A DNA stretch of 64,000 nucleotides, taken from positions 62,001-126,000 of the forward strand of contig DF237077.1 of NCBI GenBank assembly GCA_000708835.1, written 5' to 3'. Each line of letters begins with the position of its first letter. The stretch's first letter is position 1. Shown one piece after another: positions 45,001 to 56,100 of the stretch. Source of the DNA: Klebsormidium nitens. Taxonomy: Eukaryota > Streptophyta > Klebsormidiophyceae > Klebsormidiales > Klebsormidiaceae. The translations under genes were made by a program, and so were the position numbers. The notes beneath the pieces are model-generated. The model saw only the letters and a program-made list of their open reading frames with translations. It was not told the DNA's origin and did not search any database.

Positions 45001-46538
45001 GCACCGTTCTATCTTCTGCAGCACGATGATGAGATGGGTGCTGTTCTTGTTGGATTCAGAACAGAAACATGCTGTTGCTTGCTGTTTGCCCAGTATTCAG
45101 GATACGCATCATGAGGCAGAGACCGGTCAAACAAGCGCAGCTGTGCTCCTCATGCGACGTTGTGTCTCGTCTCCCGGTTGGAGCGGTGCTTGTTGCCATC
45201 GCGACTTGGTGGTAATATTATGTTTCAGCTTAGTGACACCCTTCTTTTTTCGGATCAACTTAGGTGTCAATGTCGAACCAAACACCTGTCAAACAGACAA
45301 TCTGCTGACCATTCTCTGGTCAAGATGGTCCTCGTTTGTCTGCGGCACAGCCTGGGTAAGCAGAACGATCTTCAGTTCTGTGAAACGATCTTCAGTCCTG
45401 TGGAATCCATTTTGAACATTCTGACTCCCGATTCTTTTTCCTGCAGTTGATTCGGTGCTACATCTGCGGCGAGCACGGTCACCTGTCGTGCGTTGATGTC
45501 ATAGAGAACGGCCCGCAGGAGGTCACGTGCTATCAGTGCGGCCAGTCCGGTCACACGGGCGACGGTTGCGCGCGTGGCGGCAGGGGCAATTATGAGCGCG
45601 ACGATGGTGGTCTCACGTGCTACCGGTGCGGGGAGAAGGGGCACATTGCCCGGGGCTGCAGCAAGCAGGTACGAGAAGCGAACGCAATTTTGCGAGGCTG
45701 TGTTTTTCGTTTGGTGGTTGGTTGGGCCTTCGGCAAGAGGTCAGAGCGGTGAGCACTGCTTTAAGCGCGGTGCCGAGAGTATCTGTGTGATCAAAAAAGA
45801 GTTCGGAAGCTCTAGATTGCTTGTTTATCAGCTTCCCTTAGCTTACCGATCTTGTCAAGATGCTGAACGTTCAATATGCTCGGGTTCTGTCTCAAAACGA
45901 TAGGAAAACCGCTTTGTTGGTGGGTTGGTTGGTGTCTGAGATTCTGGTTGGTGGCTTCGACTTCATTTCGGAGTATCATTCTACACGCATCGACTTTCAA
46001 GTTCCTGACTTTCTAGCACCTGCTGATTCTTCTCGTGTCGCTGCTGCAGAACAACTTTACAAGGAACCACCGGCCTGCGTACTACGAGCGGGATGTGTAC
46101 AGAGGCGGCTACAACGACCGCTACGATCCAGACCAGGATTACGACGATCTGGATGCTCCCGAGCACGACTATTTTAGCAACTCTCGCTCCCAAGAAGGGA
46201 ACGAGGGGCTGTGGTTAGGAGGGGGCTATAAAGCGGGATCGTCCTGGAGGGACGATTACGATCAAGATGACAGAAACTCCGGTGGGGTGTCAAGGGGAAG
46301 TAGCAAATACGGCAACAGAAGGTATAGCGATGAGTACGGGTATGAGAACCGGCGAAAGGACAGTAGGTACGAGGAAGGCTATCATGGGTACAACGGAGAT
46401 GACACGGGGAGGTCGAAGTCGACGGGTAGGCGGCCGTGGCAGGAAGACCGACAAGAGGAACGGACACACAGGAGGTGGGGTGGCGGCGGGCGCGAGTATC
46501 AAGGATCTTATGCAGGTCACAAACGAAACCGTTACTGA
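42064..46538 (+). CDS. Seven-knuckle CCHC zinc-finger RNA-binding protein
   Basis: Predicted 596-aa nuclear protein from six exons: 42064-42684, 43785-43898, 44332-44535, 44844-44984, 45447-45668, 46050-46538; phase 0 at every junction. The ATG at 42064 has a strong context (gccATGGcg). Residues 1-245 are acidic and Lys/Arg-rich with a KKRKKK cluster. Zinc knuckles follow: CFNCGATGHKAWNC, CFVCGKFGHLGQKC, CFVCGKGGHEARDC (split by intron 3), CYKCGWEGHTRAEC, CYICGEHGHLSC, CYQCGQSGHTGDGC and CYRCGEKGHIARGC. Six are CX2CX4HX4C; the fifth is CX2CX4HX2C, a form I recall in Air/ZCCHC7-like and plant knuckle proteins. The C-terminus is Arg/Tyr/Asp/Gly-rich. The knuckle array suggests single-stranded RNA binding, possibly in TRAMP-like RNA surveillance; that role is inference. 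Intron 4 has a GC donor (CAG|GCAAGA). Confidence 0.87.
45363..45402. repeat. 20-bp tandem repeat, two units, in CCHC gene intron 4
   Basis: Two units (45363-45382 and 45383-45402) of the form AACGATCTTCAGTTCTGTG differ at two positions. They lie about 45 bp upstream of the exon 5 acceptor, where they interrupt the pyrimidine tract. Confidence 0.75.
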
Positions 46539-47138
46539 GGTACACAATCTGATAACATGGGAAGAGGATCTAGGATTTCAGCTCGATTGTGTTTGGGCGC
46601 GACTGTTGACCCATCCTCTTTGGACCCGAGCTGTCAGCACTCATGCCAGCCAGTCATCATGTTTGACTGATTCGAAAAAGTAGATCTCTCTTGAGAGAGG
46701 CCGGATGAGGAGATCGAAGCTGTTGATTGTTGTTACATGCAACATTTAAACCTCATGATCCTGCCATGTCAGTATTGGAGATTGCCGGCCGACCTGCAGT
46801 ACGTGTGCATGCGCGCCCAATACAGTGCAGTCCACGCGAACCTACGTATAGCTTCAAGTGAAAGGCCGAATTTCCCGATAGCTGACATATGCATGCCTTC
46901 TAACTGCCTGGCATGTTTAATTTCATTGCAACCCGTGGGCCCGCAAATTACTTGGAATTGTTGCGTGGATTGCATGAACATGATTGACCGTATGCCATGA
47001 TGGTGCAATTTTGCATGCCAGGTGACGTCCTCGGACAGGTTATACTCGACTGGGTAACGTGCACTGCAGACGGCCGGGACTCATTGGCGCAGATGGCGGC
47101 CACCATGTGCTCTTCTCAACTTGCTTCACGCGAGCTTG
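46539..47138. other. Convergent intergenic region, TGCATG-rich
   Basis: 600 bp between the stop codons of the CCHC gene and nephrocystin-4. TGCATG or CATGCA appears at least five times (near 46734, 46806, 46889, 46972 and 47012). No coding exon is supported. Confidence 0.55.
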
Positions 47139-50100
47139 CTAGCAGAGCTTGAGGCAGATTTTGAGACACTCTTCTGTCTTGTCCTCCGCATCGTTCACGA
47201 ATATTAGCACCTGCCAGACAGATTAACGCGTCAGAGAACTGGCTCCGACTAGAAGCAGCAATCGATGGGGCATATGCAGACTACTCAGTGGAACGATCTG
47301 CGACGAGGTAGTTCGCTCAAATCGCTCTTCATGCGTCCCTCAGAGAATGCGGATACCAATTTCCAGCTATTGATAGACTACTGATTCTGGTTATCAAACG
47401 GTAGAAGTGGAACTGTTGTTACCAGGTCGTGGCATGCATAGTGATATCTGTTACAGAAGTTTTGTTAAGTCGCTTTGGGTTGTTGCCCATACAGACTTTA
47501 CAGACTGAACGCCGCGCACTTGCGTAAAGCATCCACAAACCAAAAGCGTCCCGATGTTGGGGTGAAATCTCGTCCCTGTGCACCATAATCCACACCGCTC
47601 GATTTGCCGTTGTCATTGCTCTTCTAGCAACCGCGTTGCTCTTTCTGAAGTTTGAATACGACAACACAAATTGGTCATCAGAGTCTGCCAAGAGCTTCTT
47701 CATGTTTTCCAACCCCTCACCTCTTCAAGGCGCGCTCCCCTCACGGCAGTTCCGTTCACGGTGAGTCCGATGTAGCGCGTTCCGTCCGCCGGGACGTCGA
47801 GGACGTCAGCCGGACGGAACGAGATCAGCTGCGGATGGGACGAGCTGAGATAGAAGAGCTTGGGGTGCGGGTACGGGTTGGTGAAACTGATCTTCTTTTT
47901 TGCAACTGTGCCGGCCGCGACTTCGACCTCGAACATCTTGGAAGCCTGCAGAAGGAGTACAGAAGAAGGTATTTAATCAGAATCTTCCTCATTCCCCTGT
48001 TCTTAATGAATCAGAATAATTGGATCCTGCTGTGCTTTTTGAGCGACGGCTGACTGAGTGCGCATGGCTCGTTCTTTACTTTTGGGGGCTACCAATGATG
48101 TAGAACATTTGTGCTCTGCTAAGAAGCCTAGCTGCTTTCAAAAAGACTTCTCGGGACGGATCCTATCCTATACCCATGTCTTCGGACCTGTATCTTGTTA
48201 AGCATTTCGGCAGACCCTGATGGCTTCTATATATGGTAAAAGGGCTTGCGACTAACCACGGGCTGCTAATCCTGCGGTCCATTTCAAAGCTTCGGTCTTT
48301 CTGAAAGAATTCTCCGGAGTCCTTACCTGCGGCAAACTCGTTCTGGCTGCGATCATATACGCTCCCACCAGCTGACGGCTCTGCGTGTCGACCACGTGGA
48401 GCCGGATCGCTTGCTTTTCCGTTCCGGTGGGCTTGTACGCCAGCGTCAGTTCCGTCAGCGAGCCGGCCGGAAGGACAAGCTCCGGCGGCCGTATCTGCGA
48501 AATACGGTTCCGCGTGAAGCTGAGAGAACCGCATCCGACCGCGTACATTGCGAGACCGATGTCAGGAAAAACGTGCAAAGTTTGGTGGAGCAAGTAAGCA
48601 GAAGCTTAAAGACATCAAGATACATCATTTCCTGAAAAGGGTGAGCACGAGTAGGGTGCTTCGCTCCGTTGCTTGCACGTTTCTTCAAGCTCACCTCCAG
48701 ATGTCGTGGATCCGTGCAGTAGCATGCCACGTGGCGGGTCACGTGGCCCCCCTTCACCACCAGGGTGCTCCGGGTGGTCTGTCCCAACGTGGCGCCTGCA
48801 GAAGTACCGGACAAGGGACACGTGTCAAGGTCAATTTGTACCATGAAGTTGCACATTTACTTCTACGCGCACATTCTCAGGTCTTGGATGTCGGAACAAC
48901 CAAAGACTCCGTCGATCAAAGAGATTGGCTCGGAAAACGCACGTCCAGAAGCTTGGGTCTGGGACCAAAGCAGGTCCAAGTCGCGCCCGCGCAACATTCT
49001 ATCAATCTCTACGCGCACGAGGCTCTGGTTTGTTTTGAACAGCCAATACTCTGAATGGGATGCAAATAGATGCATCGAAGCTTTGCTGAAGCGTTTGGAA
49101 TCCCCTCTGTTTTTCTCAACAAACGCGGCGGGCCTCACCGATATCATGCCGCCTCAGTGAGTGCACGAAAACGCGCCACGTGGCGAGCAGCTGGCCCATG
49201 TAACGGTCCCCGTACACCGTCACGTAAAACTGCGCCGTTTCTGGGGCCGCCCCGCACTTCACTTTCAGATGCACCCCCGTTCCGTCGTTCGGGCCGTCCA
49301 GATTCCGGTCCGAAGCGCCCGCGGAACTGTCCGTAAGGCTGACGATCACCCGTGGGTCGCTGCTGCGCGCGCAGGCCGCAGGAGGCGCGCGCGCGAGCGG
49401 GAGCGTCGCTTTGAGGAAGTCGTGCTCGGCCTGCGAGAAACAGATCCGCGCTCTAGTTCGCAGTCGAGGTTCTGTTTTTCTGACTTGTGGCAAACAAACT
49501 TTGCGCTTCTCATAAGGTAGGAGCCAAAAAAGCACACCTCTCCAAACCTAATCTCAATCTGCTCTGATGAACGCCTTCGTTGGATCCTGCTTCCGAGCAA
49601 CACTGGTCACCGCAGCGCTCCTCTTCTCCCTTGACTACCGGTGCGCTGAAGCTTCGAAAGATCATTGCTGTTTGATTTTATATGCGCTAGGGTGGCAATG
49701 AGTTCGCCTGGCCAAGAGCAGAGAAGAACAACGATCCAAGGCGTGACTTGAGTTTTTTCTCACCTGATAAAATCTGAATGTCCGATCGACCACCAACGGT
49801 CCGAAGCGCACCGCCACCTCCCGTACGTCCGCAGGCCAGCCGTCTTTGATCGCCACTAACGAGACTTTAACCACTTTTTCGTCGCTTTCTCCCCGGTCCT
49901 CCAATAAGTGCCCCGTCCTGCCGCCACGTGTCCTGCTCTCATTGGGCCCCCCTTCAGCACCTCCAACGTCCAAACCGTTTCCGTCCGAAACCTGTCCGAA
50001 TCGCGGTCCGGTATCGTCCGGGAAAGATGCGCTCTGGTACTTTAACGCAAGCCGACACGATTCGTGGGGCGACAGGAAGAGGTGGCCCTCCTTGTCGAAA

Positions 50101-53100
50101 AGGTCCTCCTCGGGCATCGGGCCGCTCGCGTTCGATGTCGATACGGACCTGAAGAAGTCAGGAAAAGGGCTTGAGACGGCTCCCGTCACTTTTTTGAGCA
50201 TCCAATGTCTTCCAAGTTCAGCTTGTCTCTTTTGATGCATCGCAATTTGATGGTATCGACCTCCTGTCCAAAGCTCCGTAAGCACCAAACAGGTGGGTGC
50301 AAGTCGAACAAACATAGAATAAAGGACTGTCTCAATGCTGACACTGACACTCTCTGAGCCTTTGCCGATGATTCCTCCATCCTCCCAATCACGGCAATCC
50401 TCTGAAGTTGGCGACATCACATGGAAAAAGGAGGCCACAAGAAGAAGGAGGCCACATTATACACGATCAGAATCCTTCAGAAAATACAGCACTCATATCT
50501 GGCAAGGAGACAGTGGTTACCGCAGAAATTTCAATGATAAACCCTTACCTCAAGTCCCGCCACTCCTGGCCGTCCCGTATGAGTTGCATTTCGGGGTCGC
50601 TGCACTCTATCCGGAACACTGCCTCTTGCCCGTATGGGTTACGGAACTCCTCTTCGAAGAACGCCAACTCGCCGTAAGCAGGATAGATGGTGCGCCGACT
50701 GGTTGCACTGTCGCGGAGCTTCTCTTGGATCACCTGCAAAGGACCAGGTTATTCGCTGACGTTGATTTATATTCACGGTTGGATGTTCTATATCCTTTAA
50801 GTGGTGTCCAGGAAAACTGCGGTGGTTACTTCGACGAGGTAAACGGAATCATTCACCCCGCCTCACTCTCTGTCAATCGTTTGCAATGTTCTGAGGATTC
50901 CCAGTTTAAGGGTTGTCAGAGCCTTTGAGGGCCAGAACTGCAACCGCAGTCTGGTTGTGGCGGGTGTGGGTATCCAGGTCCAAATATCTGAAAGTGTCAA
51001 CGCTTTGGGAGGGACCTGATGCTGGTGAGAGAATCAAAGAGTAAAATACTCGAACTCTCAGTCCCTCATGAAGCGGGCCGTAAACTCTTGTTTTCATTCC
51101 CGGGTCATTTTGTCTCCGGCTTACCTGCGCTTTCCTCATACTCCGTGACCGCTCCATCTCCCGAAGCACTTTCTCCCTTGCAGTCGCATCCATTTCTTCC
51201 CCAATCCCTTTCATCGGCGCCGTCTTATGCAGAACGTCCACCCGTTTCACTTCGTCTCCGTCCGACTCCCTCCCCTTATCCGCCGGCAAACTCTTCCAGC
51301 CCCGGAGGTTATTCACACCGGGCGCCTCGCGCCCGCTCCCTTCCGCGAGCAGCTCGCGCAGCCGTGCGCGCCGTGCCTCCTTCCGCGCCCTCGCACTCTC
51401 TAGCGCGTCCCTCTGCGAATCCTCGCCGGCGGAACCTCTAGAGCTTCCTAAAGTGTCCCGGGTCGCGTCTCCGGCCGCCAGCCGCACCTTCACCAGATCC
51501 GCCGAAGGAAAGACGCGCACTTTCTCCGTCTTCTTCCGCCTGTCGCCGGACGACACGTGGCTGCTCCTCCGCCGTTGATCCTGGCCGGTGCCCACGGTTC
51601 CCGCCGGATGCCGTCCCATATTTACCAGCCGTATCAAAATCTTCCCAGTCGTTTGATCCAGCGTGGTTGCATCCCCAGAATTAGCGCCGCCGACGTCAGC
51701 TGACGTCAGCTCCACGTGGCAGTCGCACAGGACTTCCGCGACTTCCCGCCCCTGCCGCAGCAGGCCCGCGAGGGCGACACTCACAGTGCCGACCTGCAGC
51801 ATCGAGTCGCCGTCCCACACGTCGACGCTCAGAGACTTGGACCGCAGGTAGTCGACGAAGTGTGCGCGCCGCTCGCGCGCTGCCGCGGGCGCCTCTTCGA
51901 TGCGGTATTTGTACAGGAGGTTTGAGGGGTTTGGGCTGCCGTTGGCGAGGAGGATCGGCTCGCCGGGCGCGCGCGCGGCGGGGCTTAGGGGAACGGTTTC
52001 CGTCGTACATGGGGGGAAGTCGTATAGCTGCAGAATGAAGCGGTATCTGGGTCAAAGGATGTGGATTGTAAAGGTGAATCTGCCCAATCGTGAAAGTAAG
52101 ATCCAAGAATGAATCATGAATTTACCTGAGTTACCACCGTGCTTGGACAAAAAATTATACGCGCCTGATCGAAGCCAGGAAATTTGCTTGCTTCACGGCA
52201 GCGAAAATAGGTACCCATGTCTGCGGAGAGTGAGCTTGTTGCTTTCAATCAGAAATTGAGCAGACATTGACTGAATTGATCTCTACGTGTCTGGCAGATG
52301 ATATTGCGTCCTTATTCTCACCTGAAAAGTGAAGTACACAGACTTGGGCTGACCCCCTCTCAGCACCGTCCCTGGAGTAAACGCCAAAAACTGCACCACG
52401 ACCTCATTCACACTCCGCTCGTCCCTCATCTCGAGGCCCATGTCAACCGGCTCCGCGCGCGCGCCCGCCGCGTCACGCCCGCGCGCGCTCTCCCTCCGCC
52501 CCAAAACCTCGCGCATCTCCTCGGGGAGAGCCGCGGTTGTTCCCGCCTTGTGCATCTGCGCGCGCAGCGCGCGGCTCGGCGCGGCCGCGCCCCGCGAGGG
52601 CTCCGTAAGCCCGCCCTTAAACCTCGCGGAATCGCTCTCTCGTCGGTGCTTTGAGTTGGTTGGAAGGATCTGCTCGAGCTCGCAAATGCAAGTTTCTGCG
52701 CGTTGGAGGTGCGCTAAGTGCCGGCGCGCGAGGAAACGCCGCGTATACTTCTGGATGATGACCTATAGACGGAGAAAAACTGCTTCTTCAAAGAGGAAAG
52801 CAAAGCCGAGATTCAAAGTTGCAAAAGGGAATGTGTCGCATACTACAAACCGCTGCGGGGGGAGGTACTCTGACCGGGAAGAACGAGGGACTATCTACGG
52901 GTATGTCACGTAACCTGAGCATCCCCTCAATTCAGTATCTTAAATACATCCAAGCACACATGGCTTACTCAGAGCACGCAGAGAGCTTCACACATTGATT
53001 CAGAGAACATCCACAAGACCGAAGTCTGGTTAAAGGTCACCCAAATCTCTTACCGCTGCGCGTATTCGCCGCTCTTTCCTTCCCATCTCTTTTCTAGCTT

Positions 53101-56100
53101 CCCTTCCTTTCGTATTTGCTCTCGAGGCTTCCGACTGCTCCTCCGCACCCTTGCTTTTCGGTGACGTCACGACGGACTCGATTCGGCTGACCGCTTCCGT
53201 CAGCGCGCGCAGCTGCTCCTTCATCGCGTTCGCCATCAGCTCCACCTCGCGCACTTTCCGCCCCGCGCCTTCGGCCGCGGCCGCGGCGGCTTTCGTCGCT
53301 GCAACTGTGCAGATCAAAGAAGCAACTCAGATTCTACCAATTTGAAGAAGCTCCTCTGAAAACTTCTCGTGAAATCACGACAGGTCCGTATTTCTCTATA
53401 TCTATGTGCAAGCACTAATGGCAGGTCGTTGGGTGTATCTTTACCTACCTTGCGTATACACAGCTGAGCATCAAAATCCTGAGAACTTCAGGCTTCACCT
53501 GTACAAAACAAGCAAAGAAAGGGTTCTGCAAGCATCCGATGACGGAAATCGGAGAAAACAAGATCCTAGTTTTTTTTTGCAATTCAGTATTCTGTGCTCG
53601 CCTACCTTCGGCAGCCGCGCGTGCGGCTCTTTCCGCCAAAACCTCGGGGCTGGTGGCCCTGACACGTGGCGGCTCCAGCGGCTCTGGAGTATACTGCGTG
53701 GTCGAGGTGTAGGAGCTGTTGCGGGTGCTTTGCTCGGGGTTTAGGCATTTCGGCGCGGCCGCGGTCGTCGACCGAGGCAGAGCAACTTCGCGGGTTCGAA
53801 GCGGGTTTTGTTGAAGAGTCGGACGTCCTTCTGGGAAACTGTCACGTGGCCTGTCAGACGCTGACGTGGCAGGAGGAGCCCGTGCTTCGTCTGACGTCAC
53901 CGTGGTTCTTCGATTCTGTAAGGGGATCACGGGTATATTGGACGGTTCAAAGCTTGCGTGCTCCTGACTATATGGTTCTCTAGCGGATAGCGTATCCTCC
54001 GAGAAATCGAGGTTTGGGCCGACGCGGCCCAGGGTTTGGAGGGTGAACTCGGCAACTAGAGTCGGTACGCCAGTCTGGATTTGCTTAGAAAGAGTTCCGG
54101 CCCAGTCGAGAATCAATTGGTCACGCGGCCAAGCGCCGGGTCCGCCGCGCATCTGAACGGCATGTGGCCCGTCCCTGACGCGCCACGTGGTGTCGAATGG
54201 GAAGAAGGGGGCCCAAGCGAGAGGGAGAGGCTGCAAGCAAACGGAGTCGACGTGAGTGGTTGGAACTAAAATAGAGGCGCGGAGAAGAACAGATCAACGC
54301 TCTTTAATGCTGAGAGAACTTCAGGTCACAGAAAGCTCTTCGAAGAATGATAGCTTCACGTAAATTCACGGGATGTCTGCAGCTGCTCTCTGAATGCGTG
54401 ACGCATGATTCTGAAGATATTGAAGCACACACCCACTTCAGGAGTAAGGTTTGAAGCTCCTGTGAGCGGCTTGCATATCCAGATGAGCGAGAACAGTCTC
54501 GCACCAAACCGAACAAAATCATTCTCGGTCGGACAACGTCTATTTGCAAACCAACTTCGACTTCAGTTTTCACGAAAATCCATGAGGTGAGGTGACGTTA
54601 TCCCGGTACTTACTTCCGCCAGCTGTGCGCAGATGCGGCACGTGCCGTCCGGCCCGCAGTCGTCGCACTCGTGGGTGGTTTGCCAGGGGAGGGGCCCCGT
54701 GAACGCCAGCTCCAGCACGAGTGCCACGTCAGCGTCCTCGGACACGCCGGACAGCGCGAGCGTGTCCGCGAGTTCCAGGTCCGGACTGCCGGGAAAACGG
54801 CGCAGCCGATTGGTGCACTGTACAGCGGAAGACGATCTCAATTCTTCAAGGGAGATATTAGGAGGAGGCAATCTGGTGAGACTGAAACGCCCTTGTGAGC
54901 AGCGGGAGCGAAAGGGGTGCGCGACACTTACTTTCATTCACCTTTCTGAATTATCCGTGGAGATAAAATGGTTTCAAGGGAGTCGGAGGCTGCCTGAGAC
55001 TTTCGATCTTTCAAATCCTACAAGTATAGAGCCCTATTTTTCAAGACTCGGTAGATGTTGTTTCCAAGCCCATGAGTGGCTGAGACACAGGAGATTGAGG
55101 GCCTGCATTGGTGCTGGATATTGACCCGTAACTCGTCGGATTGCACGCATAAAGCTTCTCGCGAGGCCAAAGCAGCATGGAGCGCATACGAGGTCCGTTC
55201 ACGTTCCGGATTGATGACTTTCTCACATCTTGTACCGCTTTCCAGGGGCCCCTTGAATGCAGCTTCACCGTGTTGCAGCGTCAGTTCGCAATGCATTAGG
55301 TGCTGGTTCACGGCTTTCGACGACAAATTGGACCCCCCGCCTTTCTGCGACGTATCGAACACCCCTTCAAAAGGAAAAATATTGTCCCTGCGATAGGGAG
55401 CCCCAGGTTTTATTCCACCGGTCCCGCGTTCAATCAATGCACCTCACCATGGCGTAGCTCGTGAATCGCCGCCCGTTGTGCACCGACACTCGCAGCTGGT
55501 ACATGGATCGGGGCTCTCCCCCGGGCGGTCCTGCCGGCTCTGCGAGGGCGACCTCTGGGCCCGGTAGAGCGGCGCTCCCCCGCCCTTCGGCCCCCGGTTC
55601 GGAGCCGGTGACGAGCAGCTCGTGGAAGCCGGGCGGTAACCGCAGCCGGAGGTTCGACAGCAACACCTGCGCAGAACGAACGAAGGCTGTATTTCACCTT
55701 CTGATTTGACTCTTTGTCTAAGCCTCGTGTTTTAACCTTCTGATATATGCTTGTTGTGAGTTATCACAAGCGCCGCGGTTTGGTCGCATGCGAGATCATG
55801 TTTGGAGTAAGTACGTGGGCAGTTCAGGTGGTCGTATGAAACGCCCCATAGCGACCTCACCATGCCGTCTCGACTAGTTGATAAACCTCCGAATCTGATG
55901 AATCTCTCTGAGATTCACTATAGGCGTTGAAAAAGCAAGAACATGTATACGCTTCGCACCTGCGCCCACCCCAACCGTCACCATTATCTTTCACTAAACC
56001 GATTGGAGTAGCCTCGATTTAAACCTCGGGTCGACAGGACAGCACGGGGCAGTCAAACGCGCGTGGCCTGTGATAGCATCTCCCTCCGGTTTGCGAAGCA

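Noticed and set aside
46737-47000. 87-codon plus-strand open frame
   Set aside because: It lies between two convergent stop codons in TGCATG-rich DNA, and its translation has no recognisable motif.
50906-51080. Extra NPHP4 exon between exons 10 and 11
   Set aside because: Exon 10 (ending RSMRKAQ) joins directly in phase to exon 11 (VIQEKLRDS), giving a continuous helix like other family members. The candidate adds no conserved text.
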